Source: Devosia rhizoryzae (lineage in GTDB: Bacteria; Pseudomonadota; Alphaproteobacteria; Rhizobiales; Devosiaceae). From it: 64,000 bases of DNA. Position 1 is the first letter of the stretch; the number at the start of each line of letters is the position of its first letter. The notes beneath the pieces were generated by a model that was not told where the DNA came from, ran no database searches, and was given only the letters and a program-made list of their open reading frames with translations. This document shows, one piece after another, positions 27,878 to 36,385 of the stretch. Made by a program: the position numbers and the translations under genes. Location: assembly GCF_016698665.1 (NCBI RefSeq), contig NZ_CP068046.1:2976001-3040000 (forward strand), written 5' to 3'.

Positions 27878-28240
27878 TCAGAAGTTTGCACCATCCCAGT
27901 GCTTGATCGTGGCGCGGTCGATCGGCGGTGCATCCTCAAGGCAGGCGACGTTGATCATCACCATGGAATTGCCCTTGCCGTCGCCTCCACGGGCAAAGCT
28001 TTCGATGCCGCAGGTTTTGCAGAACAGGTGATCTATCATTTCGGTGTTGAAGCGGTATAGCGTCAGGTTATCCTCGCCCGAATGAAGCGCGAAGTCGCTT
28101 TCCGGCATGGACTGCATGATCCAGCCCAGCCTCCGGCAGCGCGAGCAATTGCAATCGGCAACGCCGCTCAGGTCGGTCGACGCAGTGTAGCGGACGGCGC
28201 CGCAATGGCACTGGCCCTGATAGTCACGCTTTTCGGTCAT
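27878..28240 (-). CDS. GFA family zinc-binding protein
   Basis: A 120-residue protein of the glutathione-dependent formaldehyde-activating enzyme (Gfa/CENP-V) family. The zinc ligands are visible as QCHCGAVRY, DCNCSRCRR and CKTCGI. Most family members have no demonstrated Gfa activity, so only the zinc fold is safe to claim. The gene is downstream of nothing obvious and is divergent from the NDUFA9-like gene. Confidence 0.9.
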   Translation of the reverse strand: MTEKRDYQGQCHCGAVRYTASTDLSGVADCNCSRCRRLGWIMQSMPESDFALHSGEDNLTLYRFNTEMIDHLFCKTCGIESFARGGDGKGNSMVMINVACLEDAPPIDRATIKHWDGANF

Positions 28241-28364
28241 AGGTCAGATCTCCTGTTGAACAAAAGAAGAACATCTGAGACCAAGAGTCAAGCCGCCATG
28301 GCTCGACAGGGGCGCGCCGCTTGGGATAAAAGCGGGCCGAACAGACGTTGACCTGGAGCCCACC

Positions 28365-29372
28365 ATGGATCGCACCACGCCCAAACTTGTCACCATTTTC
28401 GGTGGCTCGGGATTTGTCGGCAATCACCTGGTGCAGCTTCTGGCGCGGAACGGTTGTCGCATTCGCGTAGCCGTGCGCCGGCCCGATCTTGCTGGCGAAG
28501 TGCGCATGTTCGGCGGCGTGGGGCAGATCGTTCCGGTACAAGCCAATCTGCGCAACGAAGATTCGATCCGTCGCGCCGTACAGGGCGCCGATATCGTCAT
28601 CAACCTCGTTGGTGTTGGCCAGGAAGCAGGCAAGCAGAGTTTCCGCGCCGTGCACCTGAATGGCGCCGCCGCTGTGGCTCGTGCGGCTAAGGCCGCCGGT
28701 GCCTCGGCCCTGGTTCACATGTCGGCGCTCGGCGTCGACAAAGCCAAAGAGGTCAGTGCCTATGCAGCCAGCAAGCTGGCCGGCGAACAGGCTGTTCTCG
28801 ATGCCTTTCCGGGCGCTGTGATCATGCGGCCTTCGCTGATGTTTGGCCAGGGTGATGGCTTCTTCAATCTCATGGGCACGCTCGCCCGCATTTCTCCTGT
28901 GATGCCGCTGATCGGCGGTCAGACGAAGTTCCAGCCAGTGTTCGTCGGCGACGTTGCCGAGGCCTTTGCCAAGGCAGCAGAGGGTGAAGTTCCCACTGGC
29001 CGCGTTTATGAACTGGGTGGCCCCACGGTCGAAACACACAAGGCCCTGATGCAGCGCATCATGCGCGAAGCCGGCCGCAACCGCTTTCTGCTGCCCATGC
29101 CCAAGCCGCTCGCCAAGTTCGTTGCGGCAGTGCTTGGAATCTTGCCAATCAAGCCGTTGATCACCGGCGATCAGGTGGAGCTGCTTGGCGTCGATAACAT
29201 CGTTTCGCCCGAAGCCATCGGCGAGCAGCGCAGTTTCGAGGCTTTCGCCATCACGCCCAAGAGCATGGACGAAGTGCTCCCCACCTATATGTGGCGCTTC
29301 CGCCGCCACGGTCAGTTCGATCGCGAGAATGCGGCGCCTGACGCTGGCGTGAACCCCACCATCGCCAGCTAA
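28365..29372 (+). CDS. NDUFA9-like NAD(P)-binding protein (atypical SDR)
   Basis: A 335-residue atypical short-chain dehydrogenase of the complex I NDUFA9 subunit family. The dinucleotide-binding motif is TIFGGSGFVGNHL near the N-terminus, and the SDR tyrosine/lysine pair appears as SAYAASKLAGEQ. In mitochondria NDUFA9 is an accessory subunit of respiratory complex I; in alphaproteobacteria the homologue is a stand-alone gene whose role is not settled. The C-terminal region (after about 240) is the specific part of the family. It is monocistronic here. Confidence 0.9.
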   Translation: MDRTTPKLVTIFGGSGFVGNHLVQLLARNGCRIRVAVRRPDLAGEVRMFGGVGQIVPVQANLRNEDSIRRAVQGADIVINLVGVGQEAGKQSFRAVHLNGAAAVARAAKAAGASALVHMSALGVDKAKEVSAYAASKLAGEQAVLDAFPGAVIMRPSLMFGQGDGFFNLMGTLARISPVMPLIGGQTKFQPVFVGDVAEAFAKAAEGEVPTGRVYELGGPTVETHKALMQRIMREAGRNRFLLPMPKPLAKFVAAVLGILPIKPLITGDQVELLGVDNIVSPEAIGEQRSFEAFAITPKSMDEVLPTYMWRFRRHGQFDRENAAPDAGVNPTIAS

Positions 29373-29513
29373 GGCCGAGGCACCAGCGGCTTCGCTCCCG
29401 CCGCGCGTCACCCTTGGGCTTAACCCAAGAACCCTGCCCGTCTTCCGCAACGGCTATGTCCAACGTTCTCGAGTCGAGCCCAGAGCGACGGCACCTCGCT
29501 GTCAAAAAACTCC

Positions 29514-29527
29514 CAAGATATATCTTG
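29514..29527. promoter_or_regulatory. Candidate PadR operator (perfect palindrome)
   Basis: CAAGATATATCTTG is a perfect 14-base palindrome 62 bases before the PadR start. PadR-family regulators commonly bind A/T-centred palindromes at their own promoter, so autoregulation is the likely role. Confidence 0.6.
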
Positions 29528-29589
29528 AAACCGATCTCTGCCACGACGATCTCCTGTTCAAGGGTTTGACGACATATCAGGAGACATAA

Positions 29590-30330
29590 ATGGCACACGA
29601 CAAAGACGATCTGGATTGGAAGCGTTTTGAACAGATGGCGCGGCGCGGCTGGGGCCGCATGGCCCGCATGGCTGGCGATGAGTTCGGCAATCTGGGCAAT
29701 TGGGGCGGCAACCTGCGCGTCGGCCGCATGCTTGCCTCGGGCGACCTGCGCCTTGTCGCGCTTTACCTTATCGAGCAGCAGCCTCGGCACGGTTACGACC
29801 TGATCAAGGCTGTCGAGGAGCGTTCCAACGGCGTCTACTCGCCAAGCCCCGGGATCGTTTATCCGGCGCTGACCTATCTCGAAGAGGCCGGTTACGTCAC
29901 CTCTTCCGCCGACGGCAACAAGAAGCTTTATGCCATCACCGATGAGGGCAGGGAGCATCTGGCGGACAATCGGGACGCCGTTGCCCGGACGCTCGACTTT
30001 TTGGCCCGCACCGGAGATCAGATGAACCGCTTCCGCGAGTTTGTCCGCGCCGATTGGCCGTTTGGCGGCGAAGGCCGTCCGGAAGACGGCAATGTGCCGC
30101 CCAATTGGGGTGAAGCTGGTCCGCATCGTGGCGGCCGGCGTCATGAGCATGAGCCGGACAGGCCGATGCATGATGCGGTGCCGGAGCTTGAAGCTGCTCG
30201 CAAGACCCTAAAGGACGCGATCAAGAAGGCCCGCCGAAGTAGCCAGGAGCAGCAGCGCCAAGCCGCCGAAATTCTCCGCCGCGCCGCAGCGGAAGTCGTC
30301 GCTCTGGGTGATGACGAGGTGGATCTCTAG
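29590..30330 (+). CDS. PadR family transcriptional regulator
   Basis: A 246-residue DNA-binding protein. The PadR winged helix runs from about residue 50 to 125 (LRLVALYLIEQQPRHGYDLI, SPGIVYPALTYLEEAGYV, KKLYAITDEG). A glycine/tryptophan-rich N-terminal extension precedes it and a long helical C-terminal region (about 185-240) follows, probably a dimerisation helix. The palindrome at 29514-29527 is the probable operator. No obviously regulated transporter is adjacent, so targets are unknown. Confidence 0.9.
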   Translation: MAHDKDDLDWKRFEQMARRGWGRMARMAGDEFGNLGNWGGNLRVGRMLASGDLRLVALYLIEQQPRHGYDLIKAVEERSNGVYSPSPGIVYPALTYLEEAGYVTSSADGNKKLYAITDEGREHLADNRDAVARTLDFLARTGDQMNRFREFVRADWPFGGEGRPEDGNVPPNWGEAGPHRGGRRHEHEPDRPMHDAVPELEAARKTLKDAIKKARRSSQEQQRQAAEILRRAAAEVVALGDDEVDL

Positions 30331-30437
30331 GTCCGGAGGACCCCCACCTAGCCTCCCCCTGAAGAATGGGGAGGAACTCGATGCAGTCTAGCCGCAGTCC
30401 GCTCTTCCCCCGTCTTCCGGGGGAGGCTGGGTGGGGG
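30331..30437. repeat. Composite palindromic intergenic repeat (family 1, diverged)
   Basis: A left unit GGACCCCCACCTAGCCTCCC with a decayed stem (CCTCCCCCTG...TGGGGAGG) faces a right unit TCCCCCG...CGGGGGAGGCTGGGTGGGGG. It fills the gap between the converging PadR and TetR genes. Confidence 0.8.
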
Positions 30438-31124
30438 TTACTTCCCCCGTCCTGTGCGCAGATAGTCGAGCACCATCTGCACCGCATGAGCCTCGCGCTC
30501 CTGCACCATGCCGACGCTGGTGAGGTCGCGCTCAAAGATCACCGACAGTGTCGCCGTGTTGCTGACGTAGAAAAATCCGAGCGCCGCAACGGAAATGTAA
30601 AGCTGCACCGGATCGACATCGCGGCGAAAAATGCCGGCTTCTGCTCCGCGTTCGATGATCGCCGCGATTTGCCCAACCAATGGCGAATGCAGCGCCTTGA
30701 TGTCCGGCAGAGTCTTCAAAAATCTGGCGTTCTCGATGTTTTCTGTGCCCAAGAGCCGCGGAAACCAGGGATTGGCCAGAAAATGCCGGAAGGTGAAACG
30801 CACCAGCCGGTCCATCGCCTGTACCGGATCATATTGGTCCAGCGACAACGCCCGTTCGCCGCGCCTGATCTCCTGATAAGCATCGAGCAGAACTGCCCGG
30901 TAGAGATCCTCCTTGTTGCCGAAATAGTGGTACAGCAGGCGCTTGTTGGCCCCTGCCCGCTCGGCAATGGCATCGACACGGGCCCCCTCAAATCCTCGAT
31001 CAGCGAATTCCACGCGCGCAGCGGCAAGGATCGACGCGCTGGTCTTGGCCGAATTGCGGGCTCGCTTGGGCGCTTCAGTTTGTGGCAGCGCCACGGCGAG
31101 CGCCGGGGGCGATGGATCGGACAC
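30438..31124 (-). CDS. TetR family transcriptional regulator
   Basis: About 228 residues. The N-terminal TetR helix-turn-helix is seen at about residues 28-75 (SILAAARVEFADRGFEGARV then AERAGANKRLLYHYFGNKED), followed by a ligand-binding domain of the TetR_C (HTH-type, RutR-like) kind. The start is uncertain: I take the GTG at 31124 (VSDPSPPALAVAL), since the upstream frame is not protein-like, but a later GTG is possible and no strong Shine-Dalgarno is visible. It is divergent from the oxidoreductase-DUF993-isomerase operon and probably represses it. Confidence 0.85.
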   Translation of the reverse strand: MSDPSPPALAVALPQTEAPKRARNSAKTSASILAAARVEFADRGFEGARVDAIAERAGANKRLLYHYFGNKEDLYRAVLLDAYQEIRRGERALSLDQYDPVQAMDRLVRFTFRHFLANPWFPRLLGTENIENARFLKTLPDIKALHSPLVGQIAAIIERGAEAGIFRRDVDPVQLYISVAALGFFYVSNTATLSVIFERDLTSVGMVQEREAHAVQMVLDYLRTGRGK

Positions 31125-31280
31125 GTTGAGAAAACCGCGAGGCTGGAGGTGGCGAGATGATGCTGCAGATAACAACAACAAGCCAGCCCGTAAAGAAGGG
31201 CCCGATTGCGCCTCTGTGAGGCAAGCCACAAGTAACTGCCCAGTGGCGCCGCCGGTGGACCAATCCGCTCCATCGCCCGC

Positions 31281-31326
31281 TTGACGCACGCCATCCGCCT
31301 CGGCTAGCAAGTAACCAGACAGTTAC
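31281..31326 (+). promoter_or_regulatory. Candidate promoter and TetR operator of the oxidoreductase-DUF993 operon
   Basis: TTGACG (31281-31286), 17 bases and CTAGCA (31304-31309) make a plausible promoter. Immediately downstream, GTAAC-N6-GTTAC (31311-31326) is an inverted repeat, placed where a repressor would block initiation. A related half site (AAGTAACTG) lies about 80 bases upstream. Confidence 0.5.
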
Positions 31327-31340
31327 ACTGGGAGGTTGGA

Positions 31341-32492
31341 TTGGCAGAGCAGCGCATCGGCATCATCATGCACGGCGTCACTGGTCGCATGGGCTATAAC
31401 CAGCACCTGGTGCGCTCCATTCTCGCCATCCGGGACCAAGGCGGCATCGCGCTAACGAACGGCGACCGCCTCCAGGTCGACCCGATCATTGTGGGCCGCG
31501 ACCGCGACAAAATCTCGGCGCTCGCCCAGAAACACAACATCACCCGCTGGGGCACTGATCTTGATGCAGCGCTCGCCAATCCCCAAGACACGATCTTTTT
31601 TGATGCCGGGACGACGCTGATGCGGGCAAGCCTTCTCGAAAAGGCGCTGGCCGCCGGCAAGAACGTTTACTGCGAAAAACCGACCTCGGACGATCTCGAA
31701 GTCGCTGTCAACCTCGCCAAAACTGCCCGCGCCTCGGGCCTCAAGCACGGCGTGGTGCAGGACAAGCTGTTCCTGCCGGGGCTCATGAAGATCAAGATGC
31801 TCAAGGAGTCGGGCTTTTTCGGCGACCTCCTCTCGGTGCGTGGCGAGTTCGGCTATTGGGTGTTCGAAGGGGACTGGCAGAAAGCCCAGCGGCCCTCATG
31901 GAACTACCGCAAGGCAGATGGCGGCGGCATCATCCTCGATATGCTCTGCCACTGGCGCTATGTGCTGGACAATCTCTTCGGTGAAGTGAAGGCTGTCTCA
32001 TGTCTGGGCGCCACCCACATTCCGGAACGCGTCGACGAAAAGGGCAATCGCTTCAAGGCCGACACCGATGATGCGGCCTATGCTACTTTCGAGCTCGAAG
32101 GCGGTGTGGTCGCGCAGATCAATTCGAGCTGGACCACGCGCGTCCGTCGCGACGATCTTGTCACCTTCCATGTCGATGGCACCCATGGCTCGGCTGTCGC
32201 CGGGCTGCACAAGTGCTGGACGCAGCACCGCGTCAATACGCCCAAGCCGGTGTGGAACCCCGATCAGCCGCAGACCATGAACTTCTTCAACGATTGGGAA
32301 GAGGTCCCTGACAATTGGCCCGCCGACAACGGCTTCAAGGTGCAGTGGGAGATGTTTCTCCGCCACGTCACCGAAGACGCGCCGTGGGAATACGGCCTCG
32401 AGGCGGGCGCCAAGGGCGTGCAACTCGCTGAACTCGGGTTGCAAAGCTGGGCAGAGCGGCGCTGGCTCGATGTGCCGAAGCTCCAATTCTGA
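31341..32492 (+). CDS. Gfo/Idh/MocA family oxidoreductase
   Basis: A 383-residue NAD(P)-dependent dehydrogenase acting on a sugar or cyclitol. The N-terminal Rossmann fold shows IGIIMHGVTGRMGYNQHL and the family lysine signature is CEKPTSDD (EKP, about residue 115). The C-terminal alpha/beta domain has the expected strands. It starts at TTG, 5 bases after GGAGG. It is the first gene of a three-gene operon with a DUF993 protein 9 bases later and an isomerase-like protein. The substrate is unknown; no transporter is present. Confidence 0.9.
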   Translation: MAEQRIGIIMHGVTGRMGYNQHLVRSILAIRDQGGIALTNGDRLQVDPIIVGRDRDKISALAQKHNITRWGTDLDAALANPQDTIFFDAGTTLMRASLLEKALAAGKNVYCEKPTSDDLEVAVNLAKTARASGLKHGVVQDKLFLPGLMKIKMLKESGFFGDLLSVRGEFGYWVFEGDWQKAQRPSWNYRKADGGGIILDMLCHWRYVLDNLFGEVKAVSCLGATHIPERVDEKGNRFKADTDDAAYATFELEGGVVAQINSSWTTRVRRDDLVTFHVDGTHGSAVAGLHKCWTQHRVNTPKPVWNPDQPQTMNFFNDWEEVPDNWPADNGFKVQWEMFLRHVTEDAPWEYGLEAGAKGVQLAELGLQSWAERRWLDVPKLQF

Positions 32493-32501
32493 GGCGGCTC
32501 G

Positions 32502-33671
32502 ATGACCACCATCAACCTGCCCAATCCCGACCGCTCGATCACTCCCTACACAATCACCAGCGACCCGATCCCCTTCGTCAAATTCATGGCTGCCGACTTT
32601 CCGCGCACTGCGTTCGCCGCCGCCCATGTTGTTGCCGATCCGCTGGCCAACAACGATCCGTGGCTCACTCCCGCCATCGATTGGGACACGACGCTTCAGT
32701 TTCGTCATCGCCTCTGGGACCTTGGCCTCGGCGTTGCCGAAGCGATGGATACGGCCCAGCGCGGTATGGGGCTCGGCTGGAGTGAGGCGCAAGAACTGAT
32801 CCGCCGGTCGCAGTCCGAGGCGCGGACACGCGGTGACGCGCTGATCGCCTATGGTGCCGGAACCGATCACCTCCCGCCATCTCCGGACGTCAAGATCGAT
32901 GACATTATCCAGGCCTATGAGGAACAGGTGAGCTTTGTGGAGGCGCAGGGCGGAAGGGTAATCCTGATGGCCTCACGCGCGCTGGCCTTTGCCGCGAACT
33001 CGCCCGACGATTACGCCCGCGTCTATGGCCACATTCTTCGTCAGGTGCGGCAGCCGGTAATCATGCATTGGCTGGGCGAGATGTTTGATCCCGCGCTCGC
33101 GGGCTATTGGGGCAAGGGCACGCATGAAGAGGCCATGGACGTCTGCCTCGACGTCATTGCCGCCAATGCCAACAAGGTCGACGGCATCAAGATTTCACTG
33201 TTATCGGCGGAAAAAGAAATCGCCATGCGCCGCCGCCTGCCGGCCAGTGTCAAAATGTATACCGGCGACGACTTCAATTATGCCGAGCTGATCGCCGGGG
33301 ACAAGGAGGGTTACTCCCACGCCCTCCTCGGCATTTTCGATGCCATCGCGCCGGCAGCGTCAGCAGGGCTTGCTGCTCTTGGGCGCGGCAACACACAAGA
33401 ATTCTTCGACATGCTCGAACCCACCGTGCCGCTTAGCCGTCACATCTTTGCGGCGCCGACCCGGTTCTACAAAACTGGGGTCGTGTTCCTCGCCTATCTT
33501 AATGGGCTGCAAGATCATTTTCAGATGATCGGTGGTCAGCAATCCACACGGTCGGTGCAGCACTTGGCCGACCTGTTCCGCCTTGCCGACAAGGCGCGGG
33601 TGCTGGCTGATCCTGATCTGGCGGCAGACCGTATGCGCGCCGTGCTGCAGGTAAACGGGGTTCCAGCATGA
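32502..33671 (+). CDS. DUF993 family protein (TIM-barrel, DapA-like)
   Basis: A 389-residue protein of the DUF993 family, related in fold to dihydrodipicolinate synthase-type aldolases. Visible conserved blocks are DWDTTLQFRHRLWDLGLGVA, IMHWLGEMFDPALAGYWG and DGIKISLL, the last containing a lysine at the position expected for Schiff-base formation. That mechanism is inferred. It is read together with an oxidoreductase and an epimerase-like protein, which suggests that the operon breaks down an oxidised sugar or polyol through an aldol cleavage. It overlaps the next gene by four bases (ATGA). Confidence 0.88.
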   Translation: MTTINLPNPDRSITPYTITSDPIPFVKFMAADFPRTAFAAAHVVADPLANNDPWLTPAIDWDTTLQFRHRLWDLGLGVAEAMDTAQRGMGLGWSEAQELIRRSQSEARTRGDALIAYGAGTDHLPPSPDVKIDDIIQAYEEQVSFVEAQGGRVILMASRALAFAANSPDDYARVYGHILRQVRQPVIMHWLGEMFDPALAGYWGKGTHEEAMDVCLDVIAANANKVDGIKISLLSAEKEIAMRRRLPASVKMYTGDDFNYAELIAGDKEGYSHALLGIFDAIAPAASAGLAALGRGNTQEFFDMLEPTVPLSRHIFAAPTRFYKTGVVFLAYLNGLQDHFQMIGGQQSTRSVQHLADLFRLADKARVLADPDLAADRMRAVLQVNGVPA

Positions 33672-34492
33672 GCGAACGCGCTATTTCCCTCAACCTTGCC
33701 ACCACGCGCCAGGTCTGGGGTTTCGCCGAGGCCGTGGACGGGTGTCTGCGGGCCGGCATCACTGCGATTTCGCCCTGGCGTGACCAGATTGCCGCGATCG
33801 GTCTTGATGAAGCGGTCCGGATTGTTCGCGAAAACAAATTGCAGGTTACCGGCGTCTGCCGAGGCGGCATGTTCCCCGCCGAGACCGGGGAGGGCCGGCA
33901 AAAGCAGATCGACGACAATCTTCGCGCCATCGACGAAGCCGCGGCTCTGAATGCAGATTGCTTGGTGCTTGTGGTCGGGGGCCTGCCGGGCTCGTCAAGG
34001 GACCTGCCCGGCGCGCGGCAGATGGTTGCGGATGGCATTGCCGCCATGCTGCCCCACGCTCAAGCTTCAGGAGTGCGCCTTGCCATCGAGCCGCTCCACC
34101 CCATGTATGCGGCTGACCGCGCTTGCGTGAACACCATCGATCAGGCGCTCGACCTTTGCGAGCAACTCGGCGAAACGGTCGGCGTTGCCATCGACGTCTA
34201 TCATGTCTGGTGGGACCCCAAGCTGGCCCAGGCCATCGCGCGGGCCGGTCGCATGAAGCGCATCTTTGCCCATCACATCTGCGACTGGCTGGTGCCGACC
34301 AAAGACATGCTGCTCGATCGCGGCATGATGGGAGACGGGGTCATCGACCTGCCCGCCATTCGAAAGATGATTGAAGATGCGGGGTTTTATGGTCCGCAGG
34401 AAGTCGAGATCTTTTCCCAAGACAACTGGTGGAAGCGGCCGGGCGACGAAGTGCTGCAGGTGATCAAGGAGCGGGTGGCGACGGCTTGCTGA
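33668..34492 (+). CDS. Sugar phosphate isomerase/epimerase family protein
   Basis: A 274-residue TIM-barrel protein of the AP endonuclease 2/xylose isomerase-like superfamily. Family features are VSLNLATTRQVWGFAE-like start, AIEPLHPMYAADRA (metal-binding Glu), VAIDVYHVWWDP and EVEIFSQDNWW at the end. It probably isomerises or epimerises a keto-sugar in the pathway of the two upstream genes. The start overlaps the DUF993 stop (ATGA), so translation is coupled. A terminator follows. Confidence 0.9.
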   Translation: MSERAISLNLATTRQVWGFAEAVDGCLRAGITAISPWRDQIAAIGLDEAVRIVRENKLQVTGVCRGGMFPAETGEGRQKQIDDNLRAIDEAAALNADCLVLVVGGLPGSSRDLPGARQMVADGIAAMLPHAQASGVRLAIEPLHPMYAADRACVNTIDQALDLCEQLGETVGVAIDVYHVWWDPKLAQAIARAGRMKRIFAHHICDWLVPTKDMLLDRGMMGDGVIDLPAIRKMIEDAGFYGPQEVEIFSQDNWWKRPGDEVLQVIKERVATAC

Positions 34493-34510
34493 GATCACTA
34501 CCGGCGCGCA

Positions 34511-34542
34511 AAAAAGCCCCGGATTCGCATCCGGGGCTTTTT
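34511..34542. terminator. Bidirectional terminator after the isomerase operon
   Basis: AAAAAGCCCCGGAT and ATCCGGGGCTTTTT form a 14-base stem with a 4-base loop between converging genes. Confidence 0.93.
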
Positions 34543-34557
34543 CATTCTACAGGCCGC

Positions 34558-34941
34558 TTAGCTGCGGGTGTAGTCGATGCTGTTGCAGAGGATGCCCTGG
34601 CAGCCGGTGATCTTGAGGGTGTCCGGACCGGTCAGCTCAACGATGGCCTTGGCGTTGCCGCCATTGAGGGCAATGTTGCCTTCCCACTTATTGGTGCCGG
34701 TTGGCGTCCCCTGGACAACCTGCTGGTTGACGAAGGCCAGGTTTTCTTCCGTGCGCGAGTCACCCTGAATGTCGTTCAGCGTGCCGCAAAGGTTGGTGTT
34801 GCCTTCGCCGCAAAGCGAGAAGGTGAAGCTGGTGCCCCAGCGATCAACCCAGGTACCTTCGGGGGAGGCAGCATCCTGAGCGAAGGTCGGAACGGCGAAC
34901 AGAGCTGCAAGCGAGGCAGCGGCAAAGATGGTCTTGATCAT
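34558..34941 (-). CDS. Exported DUF2147-like protein
   Basis: A 127-residue protein with a signal peptide (MIKTIFAAASLAALFAVPTF, cleaved after AQ). The mature part shows the DUF2147-type pattern: GTWVDRWGTSFTFSLCG, LCGTL, KWEGNIALNGG and LKITGCQGILC, with paired cysteines suggesting disulfides in the periplasm. Function is unknown. The frame extends upstream but the signal peptide fixes the start at 34941. The ribosome-binding site is weak. Confidence 0.82.
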   Translation of the reverse strand: MIKTIFAAASLAALFAVPTFAQDAASPEGTWVDRWGTSFTFSLCGEGNTNLCGTLNDIQGDSRTEENLAFVNQQVVQGTPTGTNKWEGNIALNGGNAKAIVELTGPDTLKITGCQGILCNSIDYTRS

Positions 34942-35036
34942 GGCGGTTCTCTGATTTGGCGGCACATGGAATCCCAAGCGCCGGATTTCGTTAGCCCTGC
35001 CGACCAAACGCCCGGATGGGGCGAGGGTTGCGCGGG

Positions 35037-36233
35037 TTACCGCGTAAACGTTGCGGCCAGCTCGATGTGGGTCGACCACGCGAACTGATCCACCGCAATT
35101 AAGCTCTCCAGCCTGAACCCGGCCTGAACGAGAATGAGGGCGTCGCGCGCAAAGGTTTTCGGGTCGCAGGCGACATAGACAACCCGCTTGACCTTGGAGA
35201 GCGCAATCTCCCGCACCTGCGCCTCGGCGCCGGCGCGCGGTGGGTCGAGAACCACGGCGTCGAAGCCGAGTTCGAAGCGCGTGAGCGGGTCGCGGAAGAG
35301 GTCGCGCGGTTTGGCGGTAATGGCCTTGAGCCCCTTGGCGAAGCGGGTAGCCTTGGCCAGTGCTGCGGTTGCTGCCTTGTCGCTGTCGGCGGCATGGACC
35401 TGCGCCTTTTCAGCCAGGCGCAGCGCGAAGGGTCCGATACCACAGAACAGATCGGCTACGGTTTTGCTTTTGCCGACGGCCGAGGTGACGTAGTCGGCAA
35501 GCACCTGCTCTGCTTCCGCCGTCGCCTGGAGGAAACTGCCGATCGGCAGGTCGACTTCGGCCTTTCCCATGCTCACGGTGGGCTGCTGGCGCTGCGCGAT
35601 CATCTCGCCATCGAGCGCCAGCCGGGCGAGGCCCAACTGATTAACCAGCGATACCAGCTTTTCGACGCGAGTGCCTTTGGGTGCCTTGCGGATGGCGACG
35701 TCGACGCCGGCATTGGTGGCGGTCAAGCTGATGTCGCATTCGCCCACGGCGGCACCAAGCGCGCGGGCAATATCAGGCGCGCGGCTCTGTAGGGCAGGGA
35801 CGAGGATCGGGCAGGCCTCGATATTCAAAACATCATGGCTGCGGATGCGCATATAGCCGGCGGCATCTTTCCGGGCATGCAGCGTTGCGCGGCGGCGGCC
35901 TGCGCCATGGGCAAGAACGAAGCGCTCGACCTTGGCGTCGAGCCCGGCATAGCGGAGCGGGGTCCCGACCAGTTCGGTCTTGAAGGCGATGTAGGCGTCT
36001 GCGCCCAGATGCTGCAACTGGCAGCCACCGCATGTGCCGAAATAGGGGCAAAAGGGCTCGATGCGATCGGGGGAGGGGGTCAGCACCTCGAGCAGCGTGC
36101 CGCGCTCGCCTTCGGCTTCGATCAAAACGGTTTCGTTCGGAAGCGCGAAAGGCACGAAGACGCGAACGCCATCGAGCGTGGCGATGCCTTCGCCCTTTTG
36201 GCCAAGAGCTTCGATCGTGGTGGTCAATGGCAT
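35037..36233 (-). CDS. 23S rRNA (uracil-C5)-methyltransferase, RlmD/TrmA family
   Basis: A 398-residue SAM-dependent enzyme that forms 5-methyluridine in rRNA. An N-terminal TRAM-like domain precedes the [4Fe-4S] ligands Cys62, Cys68, Cys71 and Cys141 (CPYFGTCGGC). The methyltransferase domain has LFCGIGPFALRLA, DPPRAG and the nucleophile Cys356 in VVYVACDPKT. I chose the ATG at 36233 (MPLTTTIEALG). Whether it acts at U1939, U747 or a tRNA position cannot be told from the sequence alone. No partner genes are in the operon. Confidence 0.9.
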   Translation of the reverse strand: MPLTTTIEALGQKGEGIATLDGVRVFVPFALPNETVLIEAEGERGTLLEVLTPSPDRIEPFCPYFGTCGGCQLQHLGADAYIAFKTELVGTPLRYAGLDAKVERFVLAHGAGRRRATLHARKDAAGYMRIRSHDVLNIEACPILVPALQSRAPDIARALGAAVGECDISLTATNAGVDVAIRKAPKGTRVEKLVSLVNQLGLARLALDGEMIAQRQQPTVSMGKAEVDLPIGSFLQATAEAEQVLADYVTSAVGKSKTVADLFCGIGPFALRLAEKAQVHAADSDKAATAALAKATRFAKGLKAITAKPRDLFRDPLTRFELGFDAVVLDPPRAGAEAQVREIALSKVKRVVYVACDPKTFARDALILVQAGFRLESLIAVDQFAWSTHIELAATFTR

Positions 36234-36345
36234 TCGGTGCTCTCGGATAACACAAGGGCCCGACCATTGCTGATCGGGCCCTTGGGCTTGCTGCTTATTG
36301 GAAGGCCACCCGCCATTCAAGCATAGCTTTCATGGCTTTGCCCGC

Positions 36346-36372
36346 CAAAACAGGCCCACTGGGCCTGTTTTG
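36346..36372 (-). terminator. Intrinsic terminator after nfuA
   Basis: CAAAACAGGCCC and GGGCCTGTTTTG pair across a short loop 14 bases beyond the nfuA stop; read on the minus strand the stem ends in a TTTT run. Confidence 0.8.
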
Positions 36373-36385
36373 CCTGCGGCCGCGT

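Noticed and set aside
36253..36284. CAAGGGCCCGA / TCGGGCCCTTG palindrome as a terminator
   Set aside because: The stem is strong but no T run follows on either strand; it is just upstream of the rRNA methyltransferase start and I could not assign a role.
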